From Puffinus mauretanicus (Eukaryota; Chordata; Aves; Procellariiformes; Procellariidae): a stretch of DNA of 64,000 nucleotides. Below the pieces are notes generated by a model, which was not told the origin of the DNA, did no database searches, and saw only the letters and a list, made by a program, of their open reading frames with translations. The stretch spans positions 4,578,501 through 4,642,500 of the forward strand of contig JAJKFH010003229.1 of the NCBI GenBank assembly GCA_023333565.1, written 5' to 3'. The position numbers and the translations under genes are program-made. Below, piece after piece: positions 1 to 13,000 of the stretch; position 1 is the first letter of the stretch, and the number at the start of each line of letters is the position of its first letter.

Positions 1-2472
1 TTCTAAGATGGCCACCACTTTTTCAGGTTGCTTAATGAATGTGACAGTGTAGAATACCAGTCTAATGGCCCCACCTCAGCAACAGCTCAATTTACTGTAA
101 AAGAATGAAAAGAATGGTGTCTGTTGCAAGCATCAGATAGGAGAGAGCTTTAGTGTTGTATTAGAAGCTAATAGATAATAAAATATTTTAACCAGTTTTT
201 TTTTTTTTAAGAATAGAACTTGACAATTTGGAAACTTTGACTCTCAATGACTTTTCAGTGGCAAAGCTTCCCCACCCCCTCCAGTACCACGGAATTGAGG
301 TTTTGTTTGGTTTTGTTTTTTTAACAGGGAATATTACGTGAAAGAATGTAATTGATTTATTTTTGCAATGCAGATGTTCAAACTAACTCAAATATTTTTT
401 TCCACATTACTACCTGCCCTTTTTGCTGTTCCTGGTGGTATTTTTTCATTTTTTGTGGAGAAATCATCTTCCAGGATTGCTTTGGTTTTCCTTCTCGCTA
501 ACCTTTATGTTGTTGTTAACTTGCAGCTTTAAAGAGTCTCACATTAAATATATTTTAAGATAGAAAATAAGCTTCACTGGGCAAGAGCTGTCACAATTAC
601 CACTTAGCAGCTAATGTGAGGTTTTTTTAAAAACTAATTTTTGGTTGTGTAAATACTCATATGTAGCTTTGGATACCTTATTATCTTACATATGGTTTTA
701 CAAGTTGGTTTTTTCTTCATTAGCAGTCCCCTACCTATTCTTTTCATTCTCCTGTTCCAACACTGTAAAACTAGTTCTTGCTCCTTTGTTATGTGAGCAT
801 AAAGGCTAATGGAGCAGTATGGTGAAATGGATTGAGGAATGATTAAAAAAAAAAAAAAACAGCACCATCCCCACCTCCCCCAAAGTAGTGAAATGATGAC
901 AAGATTTGGAGATGGGCACTAATATTAACTTTTCTTTATGCATTTAATTTCAAAGTGGCAGATTTTTTAGAAGTATATGTACAGTTCAGTTTCAGTCTCA
1001 AGTAAATTTTGATGATAGTTGTCTTAGAGGTCAGAGTGAGGGTAAAATAAGGCAAATGTGTTAAGCAATACATTTCCGGGTTTAATGCAGTCTTCCAGAA
1101 TATCTTAAAATGAATGATCTAGATGCACTTTAGATGAAGTGCTTTCTTTTTCAGTAAAGAAAAAGAGAGGGAAGGAAGTAGTTGAAGAATAGTATATGTA
1201 TTAGATGACGTTTTTTTCACTAAAATTAGCATCTATTCTGTTTTTAAAGGCAAAATTCTACATGCCCAAGATTCCAACCTTATTCTAACACAAAAAGAAT
1301 AAATAAAGTAATTCTTAACTTAGATTTAATAGATTTAGAAGCTGAGATTTGATCCAAAGTTTTAGAATAACCTTTCTTAAGGATTTTTCTTCTGATTTTA
1401 TTTGCAATGAACAACACAGTTGGCGAAATAACAGGATGCAGTTTCTGTCAAATTCCTATCCAGCTTTGGCGACACAAGCTTTGTCACACTGGACCGGACC
1501 TGCAGTTCGTCTGTCCCAATATCCTGTCTCTTGACAGTGACTCATTGCAGCTGCATCGCAACTGTAGAGCGCTGCTGTAGGCCAGGTGTATGGTAACCTG
1601 CTGCTCCCTCAGCACACACACGTGGACCACACGCACACTAATACATGTGTGCACCACGCTTTTGTGCTGATGTTCTCTGATTAGATAGGCATGAGAACAT
1701 CTAGTGTACTTTCCAAACCTTAACATCTGTTCATTAGGATCATTTGGACCGTGTCTGTCCATATGTATTTGTAGTTGCCAAAGCTTAATTTTTGTTTGAT
1801 TGGAATCTGGCTTTGGGATTTTGTATTTGAATCCAAACTTTCCCTGTTTTTTCCTTGCCATAATGTTTTGCCGTTCTTCTAGCACTTGGCTGATGTGACA
1901 TATGTTTATACCCTGTCTGTTGTTTGGGCAGGAGAGACTATTAAAAAGTTTAGATACTGTTTCTTTAAAAGAAAAGAGGTAATTGGGATTCTTAATGTCT
2001 ACTTAAACCATCACAATCTAGGTATCTATTTAAATGCAACTCTTTGCATAATGAAAAAGCATTTAAATGCTGCCACTCATTAATGTAATAGCTAGCCTAA
2101 TATTCTAGAGTTATGGTTTAAACAGAATCAGGAGAAATCTTTCAGAAGAATCAGGGTTGTAGTATTAATTATAAAGCACACAAAGTAGGAACACTGTTAA
2201 GTGGAAAAATCACTCAAATTAGTAGTAAATAACTACTGTTTAGATATTATAAACTATACTGTTTATATATTATGAAAGCTTACTCCATGTAATAGAAATA
2301 TCATAGTATTAAACTATTGCCACAAAAATAGCTGACTTTTCCTTACAAAATGCATTTTTCTTATTCTAAAATAGTCAGTGTGACTGCAAGTAGTTAAAAT
2401 ATTGGCTGAATTATCTTGTCTAAGGATCTATTGATGTGCTTAATCCTCTTAAAAGAATTGTTTTTTTACTAG
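1..2472 (+). other. ITSN1 intron (3' part)
   Basis: AT-rich intronic sequence ending in the acceptor at 2471-2472. I searched for the exon encoding the first half of SH3D and did not see it. It contains a possible old LINE relic near 1490-1570 and A/T runs near 190 and 845. Confidence 0.8.
1490..1570 (+). repeat. Possible L3/CR1-like interspersed repeat relic
   Basis: The stretch with CCCAATATCCTGTCTC followed by TTGACAGTGACTCATTGCAG resembles an amniote repeat often seen as CCAGTATCCTGTCTC then GACAGTGGCCAGTAGCAG, from memory. The match is short and partial. Confidence 0.35.
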
Positions 2473-2590
2473 GCACGAGGGAAAAAACGGCAGATAGGAT
2501 GGTTCCCTGCTAATTATGTAAAACTTCTGAGCCCTGGTACCAGTAAAACTACACCAACCGAGCTACCTAAATCAACAGCATTACCTTCAG
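2473..2590 (+). CDS. ITSN1: ITSN1 exon: end of fourth SH3 domain (SH3D) and linker
   Basis: Acceptor TTTTTACTAG and donor GTGAGC flank a 118-base exon read in frame from its first base. It encodes [20 protein letters not shown], the last strands of SH3D with the WFPANYV signature, followed by a Thr/Ser/Pro-rich linker ending in ALPS. It ends one base into a Val codon completed by the next exon. The exon holding the first half of SH3D is not visible in 1-2472. Confidence 0.95.
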
Positions 2591-5500
2591 GTGAGCAATG
2601 TGGTTGCATTAACAAAGTTGCTTTTGTAATGTGTGTCACTTAAAACAGGGCTTCTGAAAATAATTATGGACATTCACTAGGATATTTAGTGTCTGTTACA
2701 CTAGTCGCTTTGGTTAAACACTTCATTTTAGTTTTTTTTTTCCTTTTAAATGAGAAAAACATAGAATTGGTCTGTATATTTATGGTGGTGGTCCCTCAAG
2801 TACGAACTGTTGAGCGCTAAAAAGCCCTCTCTGACATTACCTTTTAAAGAGTAAAACGTTCAAATTATCAGTCCTATTTGTTTGCACTAATTGTACTAAA
2901 GGAGTTTTTAAAGGTTCAGGATGGTCCTTGGCTTAGCAGTTGAGGCACCTCTCATTCAGAACCTTTTATTTTTCCTAAGGTGAAGTGTGAGAAAACCACT
3001 CAAATGAAGATGTAGCTTTTTGTCCTGTATGGCTATTTATTTTAAGGTTTATGAAAGGATACAAGAGTGATAGACGATTATATTTTTAAAGCTATTTATT
3101 ACAGCTTCACCACAGAGAATATCAACCAGTCCTGTCAGTCTACTGCAAGGTATAAAGCCAGGCAGAAGACTGAGAACAAAAAGTTCATTCCTTGCAACTG
3201 TTTCAGTCTTGAATCATTTTGGGTTTGTGAGTTGGTGTGGTACTAAGTAAAGAGGATTCTTGTCAATCAAAAACATGTAGAATGGATGTATTTTCTTCCA
3301 TAAGCCACCCAAAAGACTCAACGTCGTTGTCTGTCATCTGTTTGGATTTAGTTGGAGGTGGCAGGGGGCAAAAGCTTGCTGCTTCGCCAGGCCATTTTTT
3401 GACTATCATTAAAATGAAATAAATGTTTCTAAATGAAAAATGGTAGTAAGCATAATTCTGTCCTTTAAATAAGTATGAAGGATTATCATGCAGTTTATGG
3501 AACTAGAAGAAAATATTGAGGTATTAATTTCATGTATCATTGGTATAAATAACAATACCATATCAGAGAAGGCAAATGTTATAAATGGTGCTAATTGGCT
3601 CCTTTAATGGTAGTCGTAAAGATGCAGAAAATCAGACTTCTATAAAGACTCATGAGTTTGGGTCCTGCAGCTAAAATGGTAACTCAGCATTAAGAGACGT
3701 ACTTTTACAAGGCAATATGATGGGAGATTTTTTTTTTTTTTAAATTATTTCAGGTTTGACAGCCTGGGACTTTTCACACATGCTAATAAAACTTTTACAG
3801 AATAAACTTTTTAGCACTTTTTTCATTGCCTACAGAACATCAAAAACTTAATTGGCATTCATTTTTATCAAATTCAACTTTGTTATAGACCTTTCATTTT
3901 GGAGGGTGAGAAGAAGAATCTTGTCCTTCCATTACGATAGATGGCGTCACTAACTGTGTGGTTAATGTAAGAGGTTAAGTGGTTAATGCTTGAGAAGCAT
4001 CTTCATAGCGGAAGTGTGTTAGTGGGGAGGCTTACTATAGCAAAAGACATGGAAAGCCTGAAGAAAACCATCTACAAGGGTTGAATAATGCCCAAGGTGG
4101 TGCATTATGAAGGGTCTGAGAGGGTGCTATTACTGTCTGGGTTTTGAAGGTAGGGGATCCATCAGAAACTACTATCATCAAAGCCTCTGTTTCTTTTGTC
4201 ATTTTGTTTTGATGTATATGCTTTCCATCTGCCATACTGTAATGCAAACTGCATGACTTTAAAAACTACTTTTTTTTTTTTTTTTAATTCTGTTGCATGG
4301 GCACTTTTGCTTTATACTTCGAGGTTTTCTTAATTTCTGACTGCTTTGTATGTGTTCCCTTCTGAACTTGTGTCATGAACATGTCCTTCCTGGTGTTGAG
4401 AAATGAAAAGAACTGTTACTGCTACATGGAGCTAGTCAGGCATAAGGAATTTCACCATATAGGAATAGTGGGAAATGTGTTTCAACCATTCTGCTTGTTT
4501 AAAGACAGATAACATTATAGATTGTACTGATCGTGAATGTTGCATAAGAATCTGGATTCCCTCTGCTGTTGCAGTAGGACTAGTATTAATCAACAGACAA
4601 TCTTTCTAAAAAGGAAACAAATGGCTGAAAAGCACTGGAGCTCAGAGAAGGTAGGCTATAGCTTGCTTCTGTAGTTAGCAACGGCTTTTGGAGTTTAAAA
4701 TAAGTGAAGAACTTTCTTGCTGGGACTACTATGAGAGCTTCCTATCCAGGACTAAGATATATTCTAAGCTTTGTGACCAAGTGTAAATAGGATCAAGATG
4801 AGGTCACTGCTTCAGGTTCAACTGAGGAGTCTTATTTCTTCAAGAATTCTCTTAAATTACCTCCCCAACTTTAAGGTGATTCTTGGGATCCATTTGGACA
4901 TTTAGATATTCCGATGGTACTACTCGACAGCACCAAATTTCATAAAGTTCTTTGAAGTAGAAGAGAATGATTTGAATGAAAAATTCTTGAAAGAAATTAA
5001 CTCTAGAATGGGTTACAAATCTGTTAATGCACGTATTGTATTCAGGTATGGTCTATCTTAAACTTTTTATCGTTCTTAATGTTAGTAATAACCTGTAAAC
5101 CTGTAACAAGAATGCTGTAAAACAGATTCACACGTCTTTTTAAAATTAAATGTGAACATCAATGGTGTTCACACATTTGAACTTTTGTTAGCACCAAACA
5201 GGAGTACACCATAATATGCATTTATTTAGAAATGCTGGTTTATCTCCAGTATGCCAGGAAAATGTACACTTTGGTTAGTTGATGTGTTAGGTGTGACAAA
5301 TGACAGTGAGTGCCCATTTATTTTTATTTCTAATTATTTATTATATCTTCTTTTTTTTTTCTTTCCCTTTTCTTTCCCTTAACAAAGCTAAATATTGAGA
5401 GATATGTAGAGGTCTTATTAAATGAGGAGTTTATTTGATTATGATGTTTGTGAACAGGCACAAAGTATTAACTAAAAGGAGTTCAATAATTTCTGAAATG

Positions 5501-8500
5501 TAAATTCCAAAAGGAGAAGCTATTTGACAAATTTAAATACATTGCTAGCTGAGTACAAGAATGAAAATACAAGAATATTTTAGGCTGAATATAATAGAGA
5601 GAACCTGAGGGCAAGGCTAATTAGATATAAGTCTTGTGTCTTAAGGCAAAATACCAGAAGCCGTGTGACTTGGCATATAGAAAACATCAGAGAAATAGAG
5701 AAAATTATATATCTAAATAAACAGTCCTGCTGCTTTAGAGAATTAAGGAAACTGCTCTATTGTAATTGGTCAGAAACTGCTGTGTCCTGAGAACCAGTCA
5801 GATTTGATGAGTTTTACAGTATGGAAATACAAAATAGGCTGCTGGAAACAGTCCTGTCGTGCCAGAAGGGCAGCCTGTATTACCTAGGATGCTTTTTATT
5901 TTTCTCATCCTTTCCAAGATCTTTGTGTTCCTAAAGCCTCAGTGGTAGTACAAGCATATCACCATTGGCTTTCTCTTGAATTACAGAGCTGTGTTGAGCC
6001 TGTCCGGTGCTAATTAGAAAAGAGTGCCTTTTTCAGGCTTCAGGTAGTGGAACTTAAAGTATCCCAGACTTTTCTGTCCATTGACCAGTTCTGTTGGAAA
6101 GGATACTTTTCGGAACAGGTTGGTGAGAATGCAAAATGCTGTATGTACAACATATTTGGTGCTTTTGTGGGCACAAAATATGTGTATAAAGTGAAAGAGA
6201 AGTGTCAATAGAAAGCTAACATCCTTGAAGTGTTTGACTTTTTGCTAAAATTTTAAATGTTTCCAATCTTCTCCTACTGTTTGAGCACTTCCAAACAAAA
6301 ATATCTTGGGTACAGTTCCAGGCAGGTTACACTGTTCTCAGTTTGCACTGCTGTGCTCTACCCTCCCTAGTGTGATCCTGACCCCTCAGTAAGCTGACTG
6401 AGAGAGCAATGCCTCTGGGAAACTCTTTGTTTTTTCAGGTCGCCTTGAGCCAATTTATTGAGGGCTGAGCTAAGCGCCGGTACAGGGGCACAGGAGAGAG
6501 GGGCAGGACCGTGGCAGGACCAGTTCAGATCAGCATAGTGTCTTGGAGCTATACTGTGACATCGGTAGTGTTCGTAGTCGGTTTATGCATAGCTTATGTT
6601 TTGCTGAAACGTTACCAGTGCGATAGACCTCTTCCTTTATCTTACAGTGTGCCAAGTAATTGGCATGTATGACTACACTGCACAGAATGACGATGAGCTA
6701 GCATTCAATAAAGGCCAGATTATAAATGTCCTTAACAAGGAAGACCCAGACTGGTGGAAAGGGGAGGTGAATGGACAAGTGGGTCTCTTTCCATCCAACT
6801 ATGTGAAGCTGACAACAGACATGGACCCAAGCCAGCAATGTAAGTGACCCTCTCTGCTGCCGTGCTGTGATTATTTGTGTAGTACGTTAAGATGAAACAT
6901 GCAGCATTGCTGTGATTCTGCTGTGGTTTGCAGAACTCAAAGCTTCACCACTGCTGCACTTGTCAAAGTCTCTTTGAAGACCTTCTGTAATGCAAACCTT
7001 ATTTTATGTTTGTTTTATTTTTAGTTCCCATCCCCTTTGTAGCATGTTACCCTTTATCATTTTTGCACCATGCTGTTTACATGCCTGACTCATTTTCCTA
7101 GCTTGAATTTGCTCATTGTTTTGTTTTGCTTATGTGTTGTTTTCCTCCTTTTTCTAGGAATCATATGTTGTCCATCCCCCACTCAGGCTTGAAAGTCCTC
7201 AAAGAGACCCACTATCCCATATCACTGCCCAGAGGGATGATGGGAGATGCAGCCTTGATCATGTGGCTTCCAGCATGATCATCTACTGCCTTCTGAGTAG
7301 AAGAACACACTGCAGAGCAGTTTACCTCATTTTACATTAGTTGCATGTAATCGCAATGTTTGAGTTAATTACCTACAGATATAGACGCAAAATTAAAATG
7401 AAACAAAAAAAAACACAAAAAAATCAGAGGATAGTGGGTCCTTTTGTGGCTTTCATAGTTACCAAACTAATTTTTCCACCTTTGCACAGGTGCTTTCAGT
7501 AGTTTTAAAATTATTTTTAAATATATATTTTAGCCTTTTAAAGGAAAAGTATAAATTAAATCTCTTCATTGCAATTTTGTTTGTGCAAAAAGACCCACTA
7601 TCAAGGAATGCTGCATGTGCTATAAAATTGTTCCAAATGTCCATAAATTTGAGACTTTATGTATCTTTCTTTTTTATTGTTCACTTGTCCAGTGTTGTCA
7701 ATATGTCTTCTTTTTTTTTTTCTTTTCTTTTTTTTTTTAATTACAAAAGAACAGAAGGAGTTAAATCAGTTTAAGGAACTTTAAATGTGCCCAATTACAG
7801 ATTAAGGTATTTTGTTGTAGTTATTGTACTGTATGTATCAGGTGTTCCTTGTTGAGTGTGTAATACATTGTGGAGAGAAGAAATTAACTTCCTTCCAATG
7901 CAAGAGATATTAACCTTGCATAATGTTGTTATCCCAGTTATGTTAATTTTATTTTGCACATTACTTGTAGCTGCATACAGTTAGAAAACACCCCGGTTTG
8001 TGTTTGTCTCAGATGTTTCTTTTTTTGCATTTTCGTTTCAGAAATCAATAGAATGCTACATTCATGTGGGATTTGAGAATTAACTTCTTTATTTTCACCT
8101 TGGTTATATGAAATTTGATTTCTCATTTTTACTGTGTTATGACTATGGAACAACACATTTTGAACAAGTAATTTTCCTGACAAGAAAGAATGTATAGAAA
8201 TATCTCCCTGCAATTAATTTCCAATGTTTACATTTTTTAAACTAGACTGTGGAATTTATACAAATTAATATTAAATGGAGCTTACAGTCAAGTTTATGTA
8301 GTAGATGTGCTGTAGCTAAGCCATGTTTGTCTTTCCAGCATTAGTTACAAGCTCTTGATGAAATGCCTGATGCTGTCAGTGCAGAAACCCTCTCTTCCCA
8401 ATGCCTCAAGCACAATATAGCCGTTCTACTAATTACTTTACCATTTAGTTATCTTCTGTTTTATGTATTTCATTTATTTCTAAATTTCATGCTGGCAGTG

Positions 8501-10066
8501 TTGTAGCGTTTCTAATCCTACCCCATCTCCCTCCTTCTGACCCATCAGGCGGTGCAAAGAACAAGTGAAGCTCCTTATTCAATTGCACTTCAGTATTTCA
8601 TCAGTATGAATGTAAATTATATAAATATATAAAAACCTGCAGCTTTAACAACTGTAATACAGCCTTTAAAATTAGTTACATGTATAGATAATTAAATTCT
8701 TCATATAAAAGATAGACTAAAATGTGTTTGTTGTCTTGTTGCTGTGTACACACAGAATTCACCAAGTGGCATTAGTGCATGTAATGAATTTGCCACCAGA
8801 ATAGCCTGAGGCCCACCTGTTTAATTTCAGAATGACACTTGTCTTGTTTCTTTGAATGTTATTTCAATATAATTGCTGAGATTGATTGTGATTATCTGCA
8901 ACCTTTTGCACCTTTCTTTATTCAATGCTTTCTATGTGTTACGAATCAGTTGATATTTTTGACACTATACTGGTAGATGAATTAAGAATAATTTGTTGTT
9001 TTACTATGGGTTTACATTGACTTAGGCTCTGTGTTTTATGCCAGAAGCTCTAGTCTTAAAACATGCACAATTGCACAGATTTTCTTTCTTTTTAGGATAG
9101 TATTTAACATGCACAAATTTTTCATTTACCTCTGTGCCATAAAAACAAGAAGGAAAAAAAAAAAGTTTTCTTCTCCACCATAGCCACTTGCTGAAAAATA
9201 TGCTGCCTGGTATGACAGAAATTGAACAGAGCATAATATTTGTAATTTTCAGTGCCCATTGTTTTGCTTACTGAGAATGATGTAGCCATATTTTACTCCA
9301 CTATTTCAATATTTCGTGCATTAAAATGTTATTTTAATGAAAGGGTATCTCTATTTTCCCATAATGAGCTGTTGTGTTGAAAGATTTAGAACTTGACTAA
9401 AAGCGTTTGTCCTAAGGGACATTTTGTTTTTTATGACTTCAGGCCAGAAATATACTTTCTCTACATATTGAAATATTGGCAATACTTTGGATATAGGGGA
9501 TTCAGATGCTGAATTTTTTTCATTAATTCAAGTGAGAAGAAGAATAAAGCTGTTACAATAATCTGCAGGCTACATGTTTCCTAACGTGCTTCTTAAAAAT
9601 GCTAAGAGTGATGGCTCATAAAAGATTTTCAAAATCACAGTGCTCTAAAAGTTCTTGGGGTCAGTTTTCCACTGAAGTGAAAAGAATAGCCTGAAGTTGT
9701 CCCTCTGTGGACACACACACGTTGGTGTATTTTGTGCCAGGACTCCTCAGACAGAAGAGTACTGTGTATTACTCAACAGAGCAACAGCTTTATCAATCAG
9801 TCTGTTGTTGAGAATAGTTAACTCACAAAAACCTCAAAACACACTTAAAATGTCCTAGACAAAGATATTCAAACCATTGTGGCTTATATCGACATACATT
9901 GTTGAAATACCTATAATGTCTATTTACTCAATTATTAAAGTTCTTAAGTGTACTACTATAGCTTGGCATGGTAGTGTTTAATCTTCCTCATAATCAGTTA
10001 TTTCCCTTGAGTAGCAGGGAACAAGATATTGCACTTATTCTTTCTTACCTGTCTGGATTTTTGTTT

Positions 10067-10097
<31 letters not shown>

Positions 10098-13000
10098 TAT
10101 CTCAGATAGAGATATATATATAAAAAAGATAGATAGATAGATATAAAAAAGAAAGGGAGTATGGAAGCAATTCTTTAATAAAGAAAACGGATTATTTCTA
10201 TCAAAAATACATTTTTTTCAGGATTGTGTCTCAGTCCAGTTTTGACCCTTTCTTCTCCTTCCTGATTCATCTGAAAAGATCTTTACACACGGTCCCCTTC
10301 CAAAGCTGCAGATCCGGACTGCAGCAAGCAAACCTATTTCCAAAAAACGCTGGCCTCCTGCAATGGAAATATGCCCACACACGTTTCTTCGGTCCTTGAA
10401 TTTGTGGCTGCAAAGCCAACAAGCACTAGTCTTAGTCAAGGCTGAAACAAGATTTTCATAGACAAAACTAAGATTTTATTTGTATTTTAAATCAACATTA
10501 AGAAAAAGAGCAGTCTCACTGCTGCCTAGTCAATTGAATGCATTCTTTATATTAATTTTCATTTGTGAAGTACCTTTTCCCCTTTGCACAGGAGCTCAGG
10601 AAAAGGAGCTGTCACTTGAGGGATGTAGAGGAAACTGGGTTTAGAGACCACTCCAAGTGGTGGTGGGCTTTTTTGTTCACAGTTTTTCTGTTTACCTGGA
10701 GAAGAATTTCCTCTGTATTCAGCTGCTGAGGAAGAATTTCCATGAATGTTTTTTCAGGACATTTGTTAATATCAATTCCCATGCTTTAAATCTGTCCAAG
10801 ACAACTCGGAGTCTAAGGTGCGGGTTTATTAAGAGTGCTTTGCTTTGTATTCAGAATCATTTTTCTTTAAATCTCAATTATTTTGGAGCTTCAGTGGCGT
10901 CTCTTTCAGTCCCCATGAACTCACTGAACACATTTTAAAATGGCCTATTACCATAACCTTCCCGCAAGGCAGCAAAATAACTGCATGTTCTGGTTTTGTT
11001 CTCTGGTTTTAAAGCAGTTCTTTTTGTTTCTTCGTAATTTTTGACTCCAGTTATTTAACTTCTTGTTAAATAGCTCCTTATATGAGTCCTCCTCTGATTA
11101 CAATAAATGGCTTATTTTTAACTTTTAAAAAAAAGTTAAGACAACTTCAGTAAGTCCAGGGACAATATTGCTCAACTATTATTTAATCAGTTGAATTGCA
11201 GGCTAAGTGCATGCACACAGACAACTAGATAACAAGCTGCTACTTAGCTAAATAGAGAGTGCTAAGGTGACCTTTTGATTCCAAACCCTGAAAGAATGTT
11301 TTCAGAAGGTTGTCCTGGATGCAGTTAAAAATGTAAATTATTTTCATGAAGACTTCATTTCCTGCATGTAGACTATATGGGCTTTTGTACTTGGTGTTTG
11401 ACAGCTTGCAAAGGAGTACTTTACCATGAATAAGGATTCATTTTGAGTTATTGTCCATGTGAGGAGAAATCGTGAGAGTTATCTTAACTATCTGGCGTAA
11501 CCTAGTAACGTTAATAGTATGTGTAAACATAATTCTGATATACGCAACAAATTTCTATAGCTTGTTACAGCAAGTTTCACAGCTGTTTCGTTCCCCTCCC
11601 CTTTCCATACATCTTAATTTGGAAACTTCTTTAAAAAAAACAAAACCCAAGAAGTAGCCCTGTAGTGCTCCTCCTCAGCACAAAAATTCAGATTGCAATG
11701 TCTGCGTAGAGCAGGAAACTAATTTGAATCAAACCTGTAACTCTTCTTCTGTAACTTTTATTGATCGCGTGGAGCAACACAGAAGTCAGATTTTAGAAGA
11801 AGTTCAATCTTGTGGAATAATTTTATTTAAGCGTTTCATGGAAAAGGTAGCTGTTAGTGTCTACAGGCAGAAAGATGTTTATACTCGAGGTAGCTGTCCT
11901 ACAGCAAGTGTGCATAGAGCTTTTAGAAGGCGTTGGATTCCTCGTGACCTTGTGGTGCTCCTTGATCACAGGCTTTGGCTCCGTTTTCTAGCACAAGTTT
12001 CTCATTTGTTTCTTCGTGCCCTACCTACCATTTTGAGTCTGACCCCTCGGCAGCAGCCGGCCCTAGCAGCGAGAGGGAAGCTCTGTGCCTCTCTGCCCTT
12101 CAGTTCCCGTTCAGACTTCAGCGTTTGGTCTGTCCAGGTACCAGTTTGTACCCACAGAGCTCTGACCTGATGCTGCCGGCTCAGCTGACGGCCACCAGCG
12201 TACAGCTGTGAGCTGGTGCCAGCGCCAGCAGAGCGCTAGTCGGAACCGGGCTCAAATCAGTGTCGCAGATAAAGGTGTCCTGTGCCCTGGCCTAGACGGC
12301 TGAAACCGGATTCATGTTTTCTCCATCGCACTCGCGCTGCCCGGTGCAGTTTTCTCTGCCGAATTGTTTCATGTATTGGAGTAATTCTGGACCCAAATGA
12401 GTGTTAAAATAAATCTGGTTTGATTCCTTCACTTTAATTGTTTTTTGGAGGAAGGACCTGAAGCCAGGAAAGATGATGGCTGGAAGTCTGCTGGAGAAAG
12501 TGAAAAAAATAGTAAAATAGTAAAATATTGTATTTCAACTTGTAGACTACTGCATTTAGTTACCACATTTCTGACTCCAAGTGAAATATCTATACAGCAT
12601 CTTTGTTTTTGCAGAAGACAATGTAAAATTGGACTGTGCAGTTCCTTCAGCTTGGATCTGTGGCTGATGCTCTTGACTGATTTGCTGTTACTGTACAGTA
12701 AGTGGTCAGGGGCTCAAGATAGGTCCTGGATCATAATTCAGAGGTGAGATTTAAAGTCACCTGATGTGATATAAACAAGTCCAGGAATCGGTTAACTCAG
12801 CCAATTTATATTTTTAGATGCATCCATGCCCTCATGTAGGACTTTATTCTCCCCAAGCAGATTCTGGAAAAGGACTGATAGACATGTTCTGTTTTTTTCT
12901 GAAAGGATTTAGTAGGTTTCCTTCCCAAATGTCTCACCTTTCTTCTTTACTTCCTTCCCTTGGTTGAATACTAAAACATTATTTTCCGTAGAAACTAAGA

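Noticed and set aside
11724..12211. Overlapping 148- and 78-codon frames
   Set aside because: Within the ITSN1 intron or distal short-isoform UTR; no domain and the frames overlap each other.
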